Of a DNA stretch of 64,000 nt, positions 26,955-40,200 are shown in pieces. The position numbers and the translations under genes are program-made. The notes under the pieces are model-generated. The model was not told the DNA's origin. It ran no database searches and saw only the letters and a list, made by a program, of their open reading frames with translations. The stretch's first letter is position 1, and the number at the start of each line of letters is the position of its first letter. The stretch is taken from assembly GCA_017562135.1 (NCBI GenBank), contig QEYB01001046.1, forward strand, positions 2,108,001 to 2,172,000, in the 5' to 3' direction. This stretch comes from Dipylidium caninum (Eukaryota; Platyhelminthes; Cestoda; Cyclophyllidea; Dipylidiidae).

Positions 26955-27059
26955 ATTGGTTAGAAGTGTGACTTAGCGCGTGTACATTGACCAATGGGCT
27001 ATTTCTCTCGTCTTCATATTAAATGCTGATAGGTTAAATTTGTTCCTCTATAAGCCAAT
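26955..27059 (-). promoter_or_regulatory. Cluster of three CCAAT boxes upstream of NKX3-like
   Basis: Within about 105 bases, and 80-185 bases upstream of the NKX3-like ATG, lie ATTGG at 26955-26959 (CCAAT on the gene's strand), CCAAT at 26991-26995 and CCAAT at 27055-27059 on the plus strand. Spacing of 30-65 bases is typical of NF-Y-bound promoters, and NF-Y works in either orientation. No transcription start is known, so the promoter call is inference from position. Confidence 0.4.
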
Positions 27060-30000
27060 CCCTCTCACCACTTGCGTCGAAAACCTGTGGCTCCGCATAT
27101 CATAGAAATCAAGAGCTGCTATGGAAAGGGACAGCCTCAGCAAAATAGCATTCCCGTTATGTGTAATAAAACTTTTTTCTATACCGGAATTGTATTTTTA
27201 ATATATGGCAAGAGAATTGGAAGGAGATGAGGAACAAGGCGTGGATTTCCCTCTGACTCCAATCATCCCCAAGTCAACCAAACAAAAGCAAGCGGCAACA
27301 CAGGCGCCTTCGTCGCAGTGGCGTAACGCGGCCCTTTTAATTGCTACCTGATAGGAGGCAACTGATAATTGCCATGTTGGAGGATCAGTAACATTCTCAG
27401 TTGACTGCGATAATTATACTCCTAAATAAGGGGTCATTAAGGGTCACTCTAAGAACCAACAATGAAGTTTAAATTTCATGTGACAAAGGTATAGACAGAC
27501 TTTTGAGCCACCTTATTCAAAGCACAACTATAATCCAGCAATGTGACAGAAATCGTAGTTACAAGTACCACTTTTCCTAATAGTGTCACGCAGTTTTGGC
27601 ATTTGCCCTTGATTATCTTATGGCCAACTTACGTGCCAAAGAAACAAGTGCGATTTAAAAAGGTCAATGAGTGTGGAGTGGTCTTGGTCCAAGGGGTATA
27701 AATGCACTTGTCAGTCTCGAGAGACAAACTTCTGAGAAAGCAAACTTGCCTCAGCCTTGGAAGATGACTTTCGTCGTGTCTGTGGGAATAGGGTATCCGC
27801 CCCCTAGCGGAGAGGAAACCCTTCTCATGAAGCAAGCAAAATCATTTACACCAATGACCGAATCGTATTAAGCAAAAATTTGGGGCGCGTTTCGGTATAC
27901 TAGAGCGTCGCGACACTTTCAGCCCTTGAGCCCATCACTTAAGGGCCATCCACGGGCGTCTGCCATGTTTATAATCAGCAAATGATGATTGCGATGCGGC
28001 ATTGAAATAGTAGCCGAGCCCCTTAAGTTCCAAATTATCAATTTCTCTTAGTAACGAAAAATTCTCCGACCGACATGATGTTGTAAAGAAATTATTCCGT
28101 CTTCGTATAGTGATGTGAAATTCCGAGAGCGATAATTCATCCCATTGTCTGGTGACACTTTGGTATTTTGGTATTTGCCTTAACTCCAGCGATGAACAAA
28201 AACCGTATTGCTTGCCGTGGGCGATGTTCGTATGGCCACAGTTTATGGCAGCAGATGATTCCTGGTTGATTAACAGGCACTCTTTCGGTGTCAAACATCG
28301 CCTTAGAATGGACCCATTTTTACGAACTTTGTATTTTCCCTCATGGATGACATTTAACAGCAGTGCATCTCGGGAGGTATCAATCGGCCAGTTGGGAACG
28401 GGACTTCCCCCCTCACCCCCACCCCCCCGTCCAGTGATAAAAAACACCACCAACGAGGAGCAAATCCAGGCGGTGCAAAGGGTGATAATGAGGTGATGCA
28501 GTGTCCAACACGCACGCACTACCGTGGACCGTTAATTGTGTGCATCCTATCCACTACAGGCTGGTCGAGACTGAAATGTAAGCAGCCCCTCCTCACCTTT
28601 AGCTTCTCTCCCCTCTTCCCCGGAAGGTGTTGGGGTGATTGTTAGCGCCTTGGCGCATCGAATGGACACTGTTAATCGGGCATGCAATTAGAAGGAGAGG
28701 GAGGGGCAGGGAGAGACAGAGTCTACATGCCTAACTGACTATAATTGGCAGGAGACAGATCTGTTATAACCCCCTCTTTCCCATTCTTCCCCGCAATGGG
28801 CTGCTGATACCCGTTCCTACTGTGAATGGATACAGTGTGCACGAATGGTGTGCTTGCCGCAGGATGGATCCACGCGACTACTTCATGACTTCGAGGGCCG
28901 ATGAAATGTGACAAGCCGTTTTTACTGAAGACTGGTGAACAAAGTGCTTATCGAGGAGGTGATATCTCGATTTGACTAATTCTGGGGTCCAAAGCCTGCG
29001 GGTAAAGCAAAGTGCAGTACATTTTAGGAGTACAAAGTCATCCGAGTTTCAAAATCCTCAGATGAACGGCAGAGTCACTTATTAGTTGTGTTCTCCCAGT
29101 GTCGAGGGCAGTTGAACCCACTGGAATCGCTTACTTACCACAGACCTGTTAGTCGATGCTAAATACACGGCTTGGAAAAAGCCTGTTTTCTGGGACCTTA
29201 TAAATAGAAAGGAAAGAGTGGCGAGATGTTAGAAAACAGAATTGTTGTCCACGCCAACAAGGTGAGAGGATAGGTCTTTCCTCCTTATCTTCATGGAAAC
29301 GGTAAAACGGACAGGTTTCTTGTTAACCTTGTAGGGAAGCACTCGAATATACTTTAAAAAAAACTCTTAATGGAGCCTTTTTTAGTGCTTTGACGCGAAA
29401 TCTTCAGTGAAACAGATGCCTTCGCTTATAAATGATGAACTGAATGCATTTAAATTCAATTGTCCTTTACGTTTTTCGCGATTTTTACGAAACGATGTAT
29501 AAAAGGAAGATGATGAGGGGGGGTCTGAGTAGAAGTAGATTCGAAGAGCACCATTAACACGGGTCTTCAACAAAGAGATCACAAAATATAGGCATTTGGG
29601 GTTACGTAGACACAAACCCGCTTACGGGATGTGCGGGCAGTTGGGGAGAACTTTAAATACAAACTTGGGAGTCGAGAGCTGACGATTAGGGGTTATGAAC
29701 CATATTGAAGCGCACACTAAGTATACAAAAAGGAGTGTTGAGGAAGAAAGGAATCGATGCACAATCCAGAAGACAGAGTATGGTCTTCTAAAGTATAGAT
29801 GAGTTATTGGTTTGAATAGGAAAGCGGCACTCAAAAGTGAAAACACCCAATTCGTGAGCGTTCAGACATTCTTTGCTAGCTGATAAAGTGACGTTGATTA
29901 ATGTGAAGGTAAAGCTCCCTGGAGAAAATGATGTGAAAAAAACCGAATTTACAGTGGATCATATTCGGTATTTTTCCTTGTTTCGTAAGTGCATGGTCGG

Positions 30001-31167
30001 CAATAAATATTAGGTGAGAATTGACAGGAAGTACACTCTTATGCTGAAAATATATGGTGATCATAGTGATGTCTCGAATCATGAGCTCCTCTCTACAACT
30101 AAAGCAGCTTTCCATATATCAAAATCAACAGAATGATTAACAATAATGACAAATTATGAACGCTTATAGCCCTCAATTCGGTAGCCTTCTGATTGCATTG
30201 GTTTCGATGAGACCTGTTCCTCCTAAAACATCACAATACTTTATTTGCAATTTATTGAAGGCTCATTGGAAATTCGGTGAATTCCAGAGTTGGTGAACTT
30301 CTGTCAAAATCCGTAGTAACGCGTAAAATACCAAATCTTACATTGCTCAAATTTTAGGCAATGACTTCACATATCACCTCATCCCCTAGCTGGTAATATT
30401 TCTATGCTAACAATCATCGAATCGAACCTTACTACATTTCGCTCATATTTAGCCGAGAACATTTATAAAGCAACAATAAAGTCTATTTTGTGGATGAAGT
30501 GATTTGTAATACTGATCGAACCTTATCTGGAAGGTTTTTGCCCCTCGATCAACATTTTATCCATAGTAACAAATGTTTGTGGACTATTCGATTTTAATTA
30601 TTTTCAATCGGACTTAGACCACATTTTGCAGCAGTATTGAGGGTTAGGGGTCTCACAATGGCCACTGGATTTGTGTTTCTTGTATCTTCTTCATGACGAT
30701 ATCAAAAGCTTGTCTGCTCGCCAGATTTATTAATAACTAGCCGAATAGCAGTGATAAAATTAGGAAAAATGGATTGTTGGTAAAATCCCAAGTTTCCATT
30801 TTAAACTGTTCACCTATATTTTTTCACAAAGTGACTTTATCCGCACTTTGCGCCTTTCAGTTGTTGGCGACCGTCCTACCAAATCAAAGATATTTTGTTC
30901 ACAAAACGTTAAACAAGTTCACCTGCTCAAAAAGTTATAAATAAATTTTGCGTAGTGGCATGTTTTATTTTAACTGTAGGGTTGCGAATTAAAATCACGA
31001 TAAGTGGACTAGCCCATTTTACACTTTTATTTTACTATATGAGCACGTGGTATTTCAAGCTGCAGTCGGCTGTCCAACGAAAGACGCTGGACTTCTCGCC
31101 GGTAGGTGTATACTACACGGCAATCGAAGGCCTGAATCGGAGTAATATAGAAGGCTCTTTTAATTTG
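27060..31167. other. Intergenic stretch between the NKX3-like gene and MLX
   Basis: The region is clearly more AT-rich than the first 25 kb, especially 29.3-31 kb. I find no exon with recognisable similarity. One uninterrupted minus-strand ORF (27935-28519) is discussed under findings. The first exon or 5' UTR of MLX probably lies within the last few hundred bases, where the MLX frame stays open back to about 30955. Confidence 0.4.
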
Positions 31168-32616
31168 ATGGATGTATCGGACAGTGTAAAGGACTCTGGT
31201 CCCACTGTGGATGTTCGTGCTCGTCGTAGAAAACTTCATACCGAAGCAGAGCAACGCCGCCGTGATGCTATTAAGGTTTGTTCTCTTCTTCCACTTCACT
31301 CATTTTTAGCGTGGTTTTGATGGCTTATTGGAGCTTATTCCCTCAACTAAAACAGGTGCCCCGAACTCGCATCTGCGAATGAGCAAGGCTACCATTCTGA
31401 ACCGATGTATTATGCGTTTTTGCATCTTTTAATTCCGTTTAGCTATCTCAATGATCCTTAAAGCATCGAAAATTCAAACCCAAAAACGGTTGGAAATTGA
31501 GACCCTTCGGAAAAAAGTACAGGCATTGCAAATCCTTAAGGGGTAAGCACTCTACGTCCGCTTTGCCAATCAGGTTATTTTTTAGAAGCTACGAACGGAT
31601 GTCTAATGCCTCTTCTTATACAACTGAAACCCATGACGCCGTGATTACGGATCATTTTAATTTACGGCTTTTTCAACTGTTTATGGAAAGTCTTTTTCAA
31701 TCTTTCGATGCCGCCGTTTCTGCATTTGCCCTTCCAGATCTGTCTGACCAAATTACTGCTTGGCTGGAGACTAGTTGTAAACCTGAGGTGATTTTCATGT
31801 GGCTATAATAATTTATTTAGCTTCCGTCTTTTTGTAAAAAAATGATTTGCTTGTTTTTAGCTATTACATCAAACTATGGAGCATTTACTGAATTCAGTTT
31901 TATACGATGGCTACAACGCTCCTAACCACCAACACCACTCTCGATCATTGCTATCTCACCAACCGCAAAATGCGGTGTACGAAGTACATACAACTACAGA
32001 ATGTTTAGGTCAATCCATCTCAACTCCGCAGCGTATTCCCAACACATATCGTCGTTCCTCTTTGAAGCTCTCCAATAGTCTCGAAGCTGCCCAAGAACCC
32101 CAATTCCTCATGTCCGATGCTCTTCCCCCGGATCAAAGAATGATGGATTTGCCTGGTGGATACCAGCCGCTGAACTGTCATCGTGTTAGCGATACTTTCG
32201 ATCGGCAACCTGTTTATACAAATCCCTCACAACAAACTTACGTGCGCGCTCACCATCATTCTGTATTTCCAATACGCCAGTACCGTTCATCTGAGGATCC
32301 CGGACTTTCCAATAAGTTTTCTAATCCCACTCCCACCACTCCCACCGCTTCTGCCACCCAGCGTCATACCCCATCCCCGCCATCCATTTCGACATCTTCG
32401 GTCTTTCACCGGTCTTCAACCGGTATTGGTAACGGGAGTACTGGATCCCGGAGTCTGGTGGTGAACAGCACACTGCCGACATCTTGTTTCGAATCAGTTC
32501 AACCTTTTGCGACTCCTGAGACTATTTTTGCAGCGTCTCAGAATCAGTACAGGAGCGGCAATGGCAGTAACATGCCACTGTCCCGTGGGCCTTACACCAA
32601 ACAGAGTCCTTTCTAA
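31168..32616 (+). CDS. MLX: MLX, bHLH-leucine zipper partner of Mondo proteins
   Basis: Exons 31168-31275, 31310-31406, 31443-31542, 31586-31787 and 31861-32616 join in frame into 420 codons plus stop. Introns are only 34, 36, 43 and 73 nt. The basic region has RRRKLHTEAEQRRRDAIKRG with the E-box-reading His24, Glu28 and Arg32; it closely matches vertebrate MLX. The helix-loop-helix and zipper follow to about residue 102. Next is the dimerisation and cytoplasmic-localisation (DCD) domain, including MESLFQSFDAAVS and a Trp...Cys-Lys-Pro motif (WLETSCKPE) like human WIEEHCKPQ. MLX pairs with MondoA/ChREBP or MXD proteins to regulate glucose- and lipid-responsive genes. Unlike vertebrate MLX, which ends near the DCD domain, this protein continues for about 230 residues rich in Ser, Pro, Thr and His. 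The ATG at 31168 is the conservative start; the frame is open further upstream (ATG at about 31038). Confidence 0.9.
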
Positions 32617-35600
32617 GGTCTCTTTCGCATCACTAAGCCATGACCTGAAAATCGTGATAGATTCCCTTCATCTCCAATGTCCTCTATTTTTATTCCTAGA
32701 GTGACTTTTCTTCCATTAACGAATACTTGCCTCTGCTTACCCCTTTCTCTGCCCTCCAGGACCACTTGCCACACAAATTTGTCTGATTTCTTGCTAGGGA
32801 GAACAATATGTCTATATATACATATATACATGTCCATGTTTATAATCACAGTCAATTGATTAGACGCGCTAGATTTCCACTTTATGGTAGTTCAATTGTT
32901 TCACTTGCGTGTTTGTCCCCTCTTAGCGCGGGTGTCTATCACTGGTATGGCACATGCCGCGGAGAGGGGTCGGGACCGTCTGTTCTCTACTCAAATCAAC
33001 AATGCGAGCTATGGTTTCGATTTACTCCTTTTTACTGAAATGTTTAATTAGTCAGGGGAGGTTAGCTTTGTCGCTTGCGTGAATGCTTTTTCCGTGACGT
33101 CGACATCAGAACTGTGCCGTGTTACAAAGTTCAGCTTGAGTCTCGTCAGCCTCTGCATGGCTTTGTTGAGTCTGAAAGGTGGGATCTTGGTCTTTCCCCA
33201 GCGAAGAAGACTACCTCCGAGAAAAGCTATTTATTAGGCAGTATTACTTTCGGTCCCTCTGTGCCGGATTGCGGCGAATCCCAATGATTTATGATTCCTG
33301 CAGGTGGTGGCATTGACAACTACGCATTCCTGCAAAACCTGTTTTCCACTCGTCAAATTTATTTGATGTAAGTCTTGCACTTGTTGAGCGCTATTGCATT
33401 ATCATCGGCTGCTTTAATTGAGTGAGCTGCAAGTGGCGTCAGCAGGAGCGACTCCTGGTTTGCTAATTGTGGTGAAATGCAACACATGTGGCTCCTCTGT
33501 CAGTGCGCGCCGCCGAGAGACAAGTGACGGCCACTTGTGAAAATGTTAATTTGGTCCCCCTCCTCTCTTGTTTACAGTGACGGCACTTGTGCGCCGGGGT
33601 GGTATTCATGACCAACCCAGCTTGCACACCGATGGTGGGAGCAGTCTCGACCTTCATTGCGCTACGAAATTCTTCGCCAAGTCGAGCATCACCCGAATTT
33701 AGCATAAGAGTTGATTTGTTGTGCTCGCAGGGTTTCACCTGCCTGCATCTAAGCCAAAACAGGTTGTGTTCGTGTCACGCGCTTGTGTCGCCGATGGCGG
33801 AAAGTTGTGGCTACGTTGATTCAACACATGAGCCGCGTTTCCTGTGTTGGACTCTCGAAGCGACCCACATCGAATTGCGTGGCGGTCAACCGCGTTGACG
33901 GATTGTCTAAGCGCAGGTAGAGCAGAGGCATTTTATTTCAAATTGTATCTTGTCTTTTGCTCCTCTTAATTGGACGCACAGGTGTGATTGCCTTGCAAGG
34001 GTAGCAAATGTTGTCTCTTGTTGAGGCAGCTTGGCTACTTGGTGAACTCCCATTTGTTAACCGTATTAATCCATTTCAAGGGTTAAATGCCACCAGGGCG
34101 GCATATCTTAGTTTCATCACACCGACTAGTCAACGATGGGGTGTAATTACATTTAATTAATAATTTTCAACTTAAAGGCTCAACAAGACTATAATTTTAT
34201 CATGAATCATGAATTTGCCCTTCATGGACCTGAAGTAGGCATGGAAAGCGCACATCGGCATCAAGTGAGTTTTCGCTTGGGGGGCCTATTCCCCCCCCCT
34301 GACAGCTGCCATCGGCATGCGTGAGGGGTGGCGAATTCCTCAGCAAACTCGTAGCTGACATCGTCCATGACGTCCCTTGCCTGAAACCCTAACCATCAGC
34401 ATGGATTTATTAGTGCATGGAAGGCTTTGTTCGGCACCAGTTCCCTCATTTACTACGATCGTTGCGCTCATTGGGGTTTCTGCTGTTAACTTGGACAGTC
34501 AAGCGGCCCCCTCGCTTAAAGAAATGGCCCAGGGGGTCGAGGTTTCTTTCAGCTTCCTCCGCCAAGACAGCCTTTGCATAAAACTTTGCATTTGCGTGAC
34601 TCCACCGCATTCTTCGCCGTCCGACGGGTGAAGGTGACCTGTGGACTGTCACACGCACTCATGAACCCCACACCCCCTAACTTGCGCCCCGATCGATAAG
34701 TCGATGCTCTGACGCGCTTTCGTCAAAGTTGCCAATGCCTGCCAGGCTGATGGTGCTGCTGCTGCTCCAATGCCAACTAATCTGTCTCCTGTGGCGAACT
34801 TCTCTGCAATTTAGGTGTGTTTGTTCTTCCTTATCAATCTCTTCACTCACACAATTGACGTTTAAAAAACGCTCATGATGGTGCTGGACACATAACTGGC
34901 CCCACTGACTACAATTGAGACGGTCAAGCTGCTGAATTAGGCTCCTCTTGGGAATCTGCGCATTCAGCTTTTTAATATACGTAAAAGCTAGGGAAATCGT
35001 GACGAATGGTCACTCACTGAATGCCGCTAGGCCTGAAGCCTTGGACTAACTCTCGGGAGGGAGTAACCGCAATGACAACTAGTCGTCTCTCGTCCATGCC
35101 CACGTGTTCACACACAGAGAGTGGAGCGCTTGTTACAAACACTTTTGTGGACACGCCCTCTCTTGTTTACGTAAATTTCGGTCAGCAGGTAAGTTTACAG
35201 ACTAATTTCTTATTCCTGCTCGGGGTTCATTGCCATCGAATGCTCACACCTCGTAGAAGTTGCCCTGCGGCTGCTCACTTATCACGTTGATGCGCTTTCT
35301 TCCCCGAATACCGTCTTAACTCAATTGCTCCTTTATCGTAACGACTCCCATCGTTTCGTACACCGAGGCCATTATCTGTCCCCGTCGGTCCTCGAAACGG
35401 CCCTCCTCATTCCTGACACGACGCCGTCCTCCCCCTGCTCAGCGGACGTCACCTCGTGTGGAGACGATTTGAGGGTCGCGCGAAAGAGGGGTCACTGACG
35501 TGCGCCCCGGTCTCTCTCGGGTCTGCCTCGTTAAAACGTGGAATAAAGAAGGGGCGCAGCACTGAACATAATTGCGACATAAACTGACACACATCTAAGT

Positions 35601-37223
35601 GCCTCGTGTCTGCACTTATAAGTGCACAAACTCCTCCCACGGAGGCTCGACGAAAGAGTAATCGCCATTGATCAAGAAGGCGAAGTCGGGACCTGGTCGA
35701 ATGTTCTTAGAAGAGTTTGAAGCGCCTAAGGTGCTTGAGTTTTAGGGCATGAGAGGAGAGGATGGGATTTGCAGGCCTTGCGGTTAGTCGGTACTAGACC
35801 ACCCTGTAATAATAGGGAGACAACAATGTCACAACAGGCACACTCGTAATACCAACAATTGGGAAGAAAGACACAACAAGAAGGGGATACTGAAGCCCTT
35901 TCCCCTCAGAATCACTGGGTGAGGTGCCCAAAAGCCTGAGGTCACAATCATGCCCTGTGTGGCTTCCCTCCCTTGAGTGCAGGTGCTGCCATCATTCCTG
36001 CAGCGGACAGCGTTTAGGTGTAGGCTCCACGCCGTTCTCCTCGACAGTGGCCTCACTGGCAGCACAACACCATTCAAAGTGACAGCAGTACGCGTAGACG
36101 GAGTCCACGCCTCGCAGACCTGAATGTGTCATTCGCAACGCACTGGTCAGGTTATCTGTTTACCTTCGCGCCTATGACTCGCTGTGGATGCTAGCCAAAA
36201 GACGAGTCGTCGGTCTGTGTTCGGTCCTGACCTTCTGCGGTGAGGGCATTTCACTGTGAACTCACCTTACGAGGTTCCAACGCTTTTTTTCACTGCACCT
36301 CCTTCGATTGTCGTTAGACGAGCGCGGTTTTATGGGCAGAAGGAATGAGCAGGGTTTGGGGTGGACGGGACCAAGATCCTTGCCGTTTAAAATGTCCAAA
36401 GAACCTAATTTTGCAGTAGATCGCAACTTTTTATTTTCGCCAAGCCGAGGGTAGAAAACGAGGGTAGAAAAGAAGGGCAATTAATGCCGAGGACAAAAGA
36501 GCCCTTCGGTCGAGAAACACCTTCCAGGCGGGGCGTAGACATAGTTAAATGGCACCTTCGGTGGCATCTACGACAACACCAATTCGGCAGCCACGCGTAA
36601 GGCAAGCGGACATCCGAGGCACTCGTCTCGGCCCACGAGACGCGGTAAACACGGCTGCTGTCTGGCACAACAATGACGTCTGAGTGTTCACACTGTACGC
36701 CCGACAAAGTGCGTGCCCCGCCATTCATCAGGCGTGGACTCCTTAAATGTAGCTGTCGAAGTCGCATATGCGAAAGTTGCAGGAGAGAACCAATTCGAGC
36801 CTATGTTTTCCCAGCCATGAATACCCGAGCAAAGTCGTGGCCCGTTTGACCGGAGTCCCCGTGACTGTAAGGAATGAATACTAATGTTGTTTAACAACTC
36901 TCCAAAATGATTCCCCCCTTGTATTCCCTCCCATAACAAAATTGACGTTTTTGACTGCTTATCATGCCCGAGGTTTCAAGGAAACTATCTATTGTCATAG
37001 GCAGGTGAAACCTCCACTGACATTAGCGTGCGTCCAAGGTGGTTCTTCCCCTTTGATTTGTTCACCATAAATGAAATTCAAGCAAGTTGGAACAGAGGGT
37101 CATTTTACCATCGAGTGGCGACGGCCACGTTCTCTGAGGCAGTTAAACACGTCCTCCACGTGGTGGAGGGTGCTGAGAAGGGCAACGCTTTTGAACCACC
37201 AAGTCTTATTCTCCCCATTTTAG
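32617..37223. other. Intergenic stretch between MLX and the EGF/TSP1 gene
   Basis: No supported gene. A short (TA)n/(CATA)n array lies at about 32812-32830 just past MLX. ORFs up to about 120 codons (for example 36405-36767 on the minus strand) show no family motif. The missing first exon or exons of the EGF/TSP1 gene, including any signal peptide, should lie toward the right end, but I could not place them. Confidence 0.4.
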
Positions 37224-40200
37224 AATTGACCCACCGAAAATCTCCTTCTCCTCAATCTTCGAGATCCCCGCGGGCGAGCGTCTGGGCTCCGGCGACTTAA
37301 GCCCTTTGTTAGAGGGTCTCCACGTGGAACAGAGGAAGTACCAGGAGCGATTGCTTCCAGGGCAGCTGACTATCTCGAGGGAAATCCTCGTCAATATGCA
37401 TCGCTTCTTGGCCAAGTTTATGCAGCCGCGTGAAGCAGTAACATGGAAAACCATCATGAAAGCCTGTCGCAATGAATATGAGCAGCCCGAATTCGTGGAA
37501 ATAGCCTGGAGAATGTTCTGGAATGCCTTGCGCAAAGTGAACATCCAAAAGGACTGGAATGAGTGGAACCCGTACTGGAGACCTCATCTACCCTCGCCCT
37601 TCAAAAATAAGAGGTGGGTACTCACCGCTTCCGCCTGTTTATGCTCCGTAAGCGAGTAAATAAGAGCCAACCACATAGCAGTAATTTTGAGAATGGAGCA
37701 AAATAGGGTTGTCTCAGTTCTTTCCCCTGCCGAGCATGGCAGGGCCTCATAGTGCTTTGACATAGGGTAATGCACCCATCTCCCAATGGTGTCGTCGTGC
37801 CGTTTCCCTTGCAATCCACGCCAACGACAGAAATATTCGGGGAACCTTCCAAATGGAAGAGATGACCGTAACTTGGCGTAATCTGCGTAGACGGTCAATC
37901 GTTTTTCTGTCATCATTTAAGCGAATTTAAAGGTTCGCATTGAGGATGATGATTTCGAAAAACAAGAACTTGAGACTCCTGCATTTCTCTTCTGTGAATC
38001 AGTGGGGATGCGGCGCTTCCCGACTTTAAATGGGACAACAAGATCTTTCTGCATACAAAGAACCACACCATACGCGACTGGCACTCTCTCGTGGTCTTCA
38101 ACCTCCACTTTTGCGAGAACCCGAACCTGAGACACCCTTACCTCTGTCCGGACGGCTGTTTCGGTCGGAGGAATAGCCGCACCCGCCGACGCGAAATGGG
38201 CAATCCTTGCCAGGATGCCGCCAACACTCGCACCGCAGCGTGCAGACCGGTAAGAATAGGGAGGGTACTATGAAGTATTTTAGTACGCTATGAAAAATCT
38301 CTCTGGTCGGCTCGTCTACACCGGGGATCGGGGCATAGGGCGCAGGCTTCTTGCGCCGACCACGTGGACGGCGTGCAGCTCTACAGGGGCAACACTGTCT
38401 TGGCTCTGCAGACGAGGCGGCTGGCTAATTAGTTTTTGAATGCGGCGGCGGGGCGAGGAGTCGGCGGTGATTTGGAAAAGGGCAGTGGGGACACCGTGCG
38501 CATTTTAGGGCAGATTTGGAGAGGCGTTCGGCAAAACATCTGCTAACGGCCCATGTCGCTCGTCTGACGCGGATTATCGGGAGAGCGGGTGGAGCTGCCG
38601 GTGTTTAAATCTCGTCTTGCCAGCTTGTACTCTCCTTTGCTCCTTTAGTACCACCCTCGAATTGTGAGGAGATATTTCTTTAGCCATTTGAGGCCTCTCA
38701 GAGGCGCTGGGGTGAGGTTTGTTTGAAAACCAAGCCTGTGGGTTGGAAGCATGGGAAGCCGAGTTTTTCCACCTGGGTTTATTGCGTCTATCGACTGTTT
38801 TCCTATTTTGTTGTTACTTAACCGATGTCTTTTGTGACATGCGGCATCACATACTGGCGCTTATTCAGCAGTCAGTTCATCAAGAACGCACAACCTCGGC
38901 AACGGCGCTCGGACAACAAACCTTGCCCTGTAGTAAAATACAATTTCCGCATTCAGCAAATCGTCACCAGATATCGTCATTTTTACATGATTCCCTTGTT
39001 CGCTGAGAGCATCCATTCAACGCAGAAGAAAGGCATCGCGACGCCGGCCAACTGGACGGGCGGAGACTGGTGGCGGTAGTGCCGTCCGTGTTCAGAGGTT
39101 AGGTTGATGCGAAAGCTGTTATGTTTTTATCTGAATCGGGTCACATGTCGCAATGGTAAGCTGAGCTGTGGCTGAGTCCAGACGGTTGATATTTTGTGTT
39201 AAGTCCTGGTCCTCGAGTTGTTCGTCGTATTTTTTCATCGCTTTGGTTAACACTGGAAACAGCTACAAATGCGGATAAGTGGCACCGCTTCTCCTCGAAT
39301 TTTAGCTTCGCCGTAAGAGAATGGAGGCGGTTAGACACTAGGTAATTACTGAAGACTAGCTAAAATGCCATGCACGATAGCACCAGTTGATAAAGCGACA
39401 CCGGTGCTGGAAGCCACAAACTCGTTCATCGACTAGGTGATCCACAATTGACGGGCCGACGGGGGATACCGCGGAGCAGTTCCACCCATCGGAAATTGCT
39501 CTTTGGTCTGAGACATTCCACGATGTCACTACAGCGTAAATGGCGGAAAGTGGGTTGAATGCGCCCTCTTCGACGCTCAGGTCTACTGACGTCAAGTAGA
39601 AAACCGCGTGAAGTTAGGAGATTAAGACGGGTAAGAAGACTGAATTTATTAGCCAATTTCCCACCTGCCTATCAGCGACGCATGAGGGCGAGTGTGACCG
39701 AAAGCATGAATTTGAGGTATATTATGCACAAACGTCATCGGTACATATTCCAGAAACCAGACGTTTGGCCTAGACTACTGCGGCGAATGTGGACGCAGCT
39801 GGAGAATGCGGAGGAGGATTTAGATGGCGATTTTGTCTCAGGAAGTTTTGCCTGGCTCACCGAGAACCACGGCTATGAGTGTGACTGCAAGGCCGGTTTC
39901 GTGTGGAATCAGGAGGACATGGGTTGCGACAAGGGCCTGGACACCCAAAAGCACTGCGACCCCCTCACCCTGAAACCGTGCCTCCTGCCGGGCGCCAAAT
40001 CGTGCCGGATGAACGAGTAAATCCATTCTTTTCCGCAGAACTAACGCCACGCTTGCCGACTAACTAGCTGCCGAGGCAATAGTGAGCCAAATGAGGTCAG
40101 TTAAAAAATGCACATGCGCTGACGCTGACCGTAGCACCTTTCAGGCGACCAAGTCGGTAGACTTGCCTTGCATCATGTTTACCCCGAGATTCCCTGCCAA

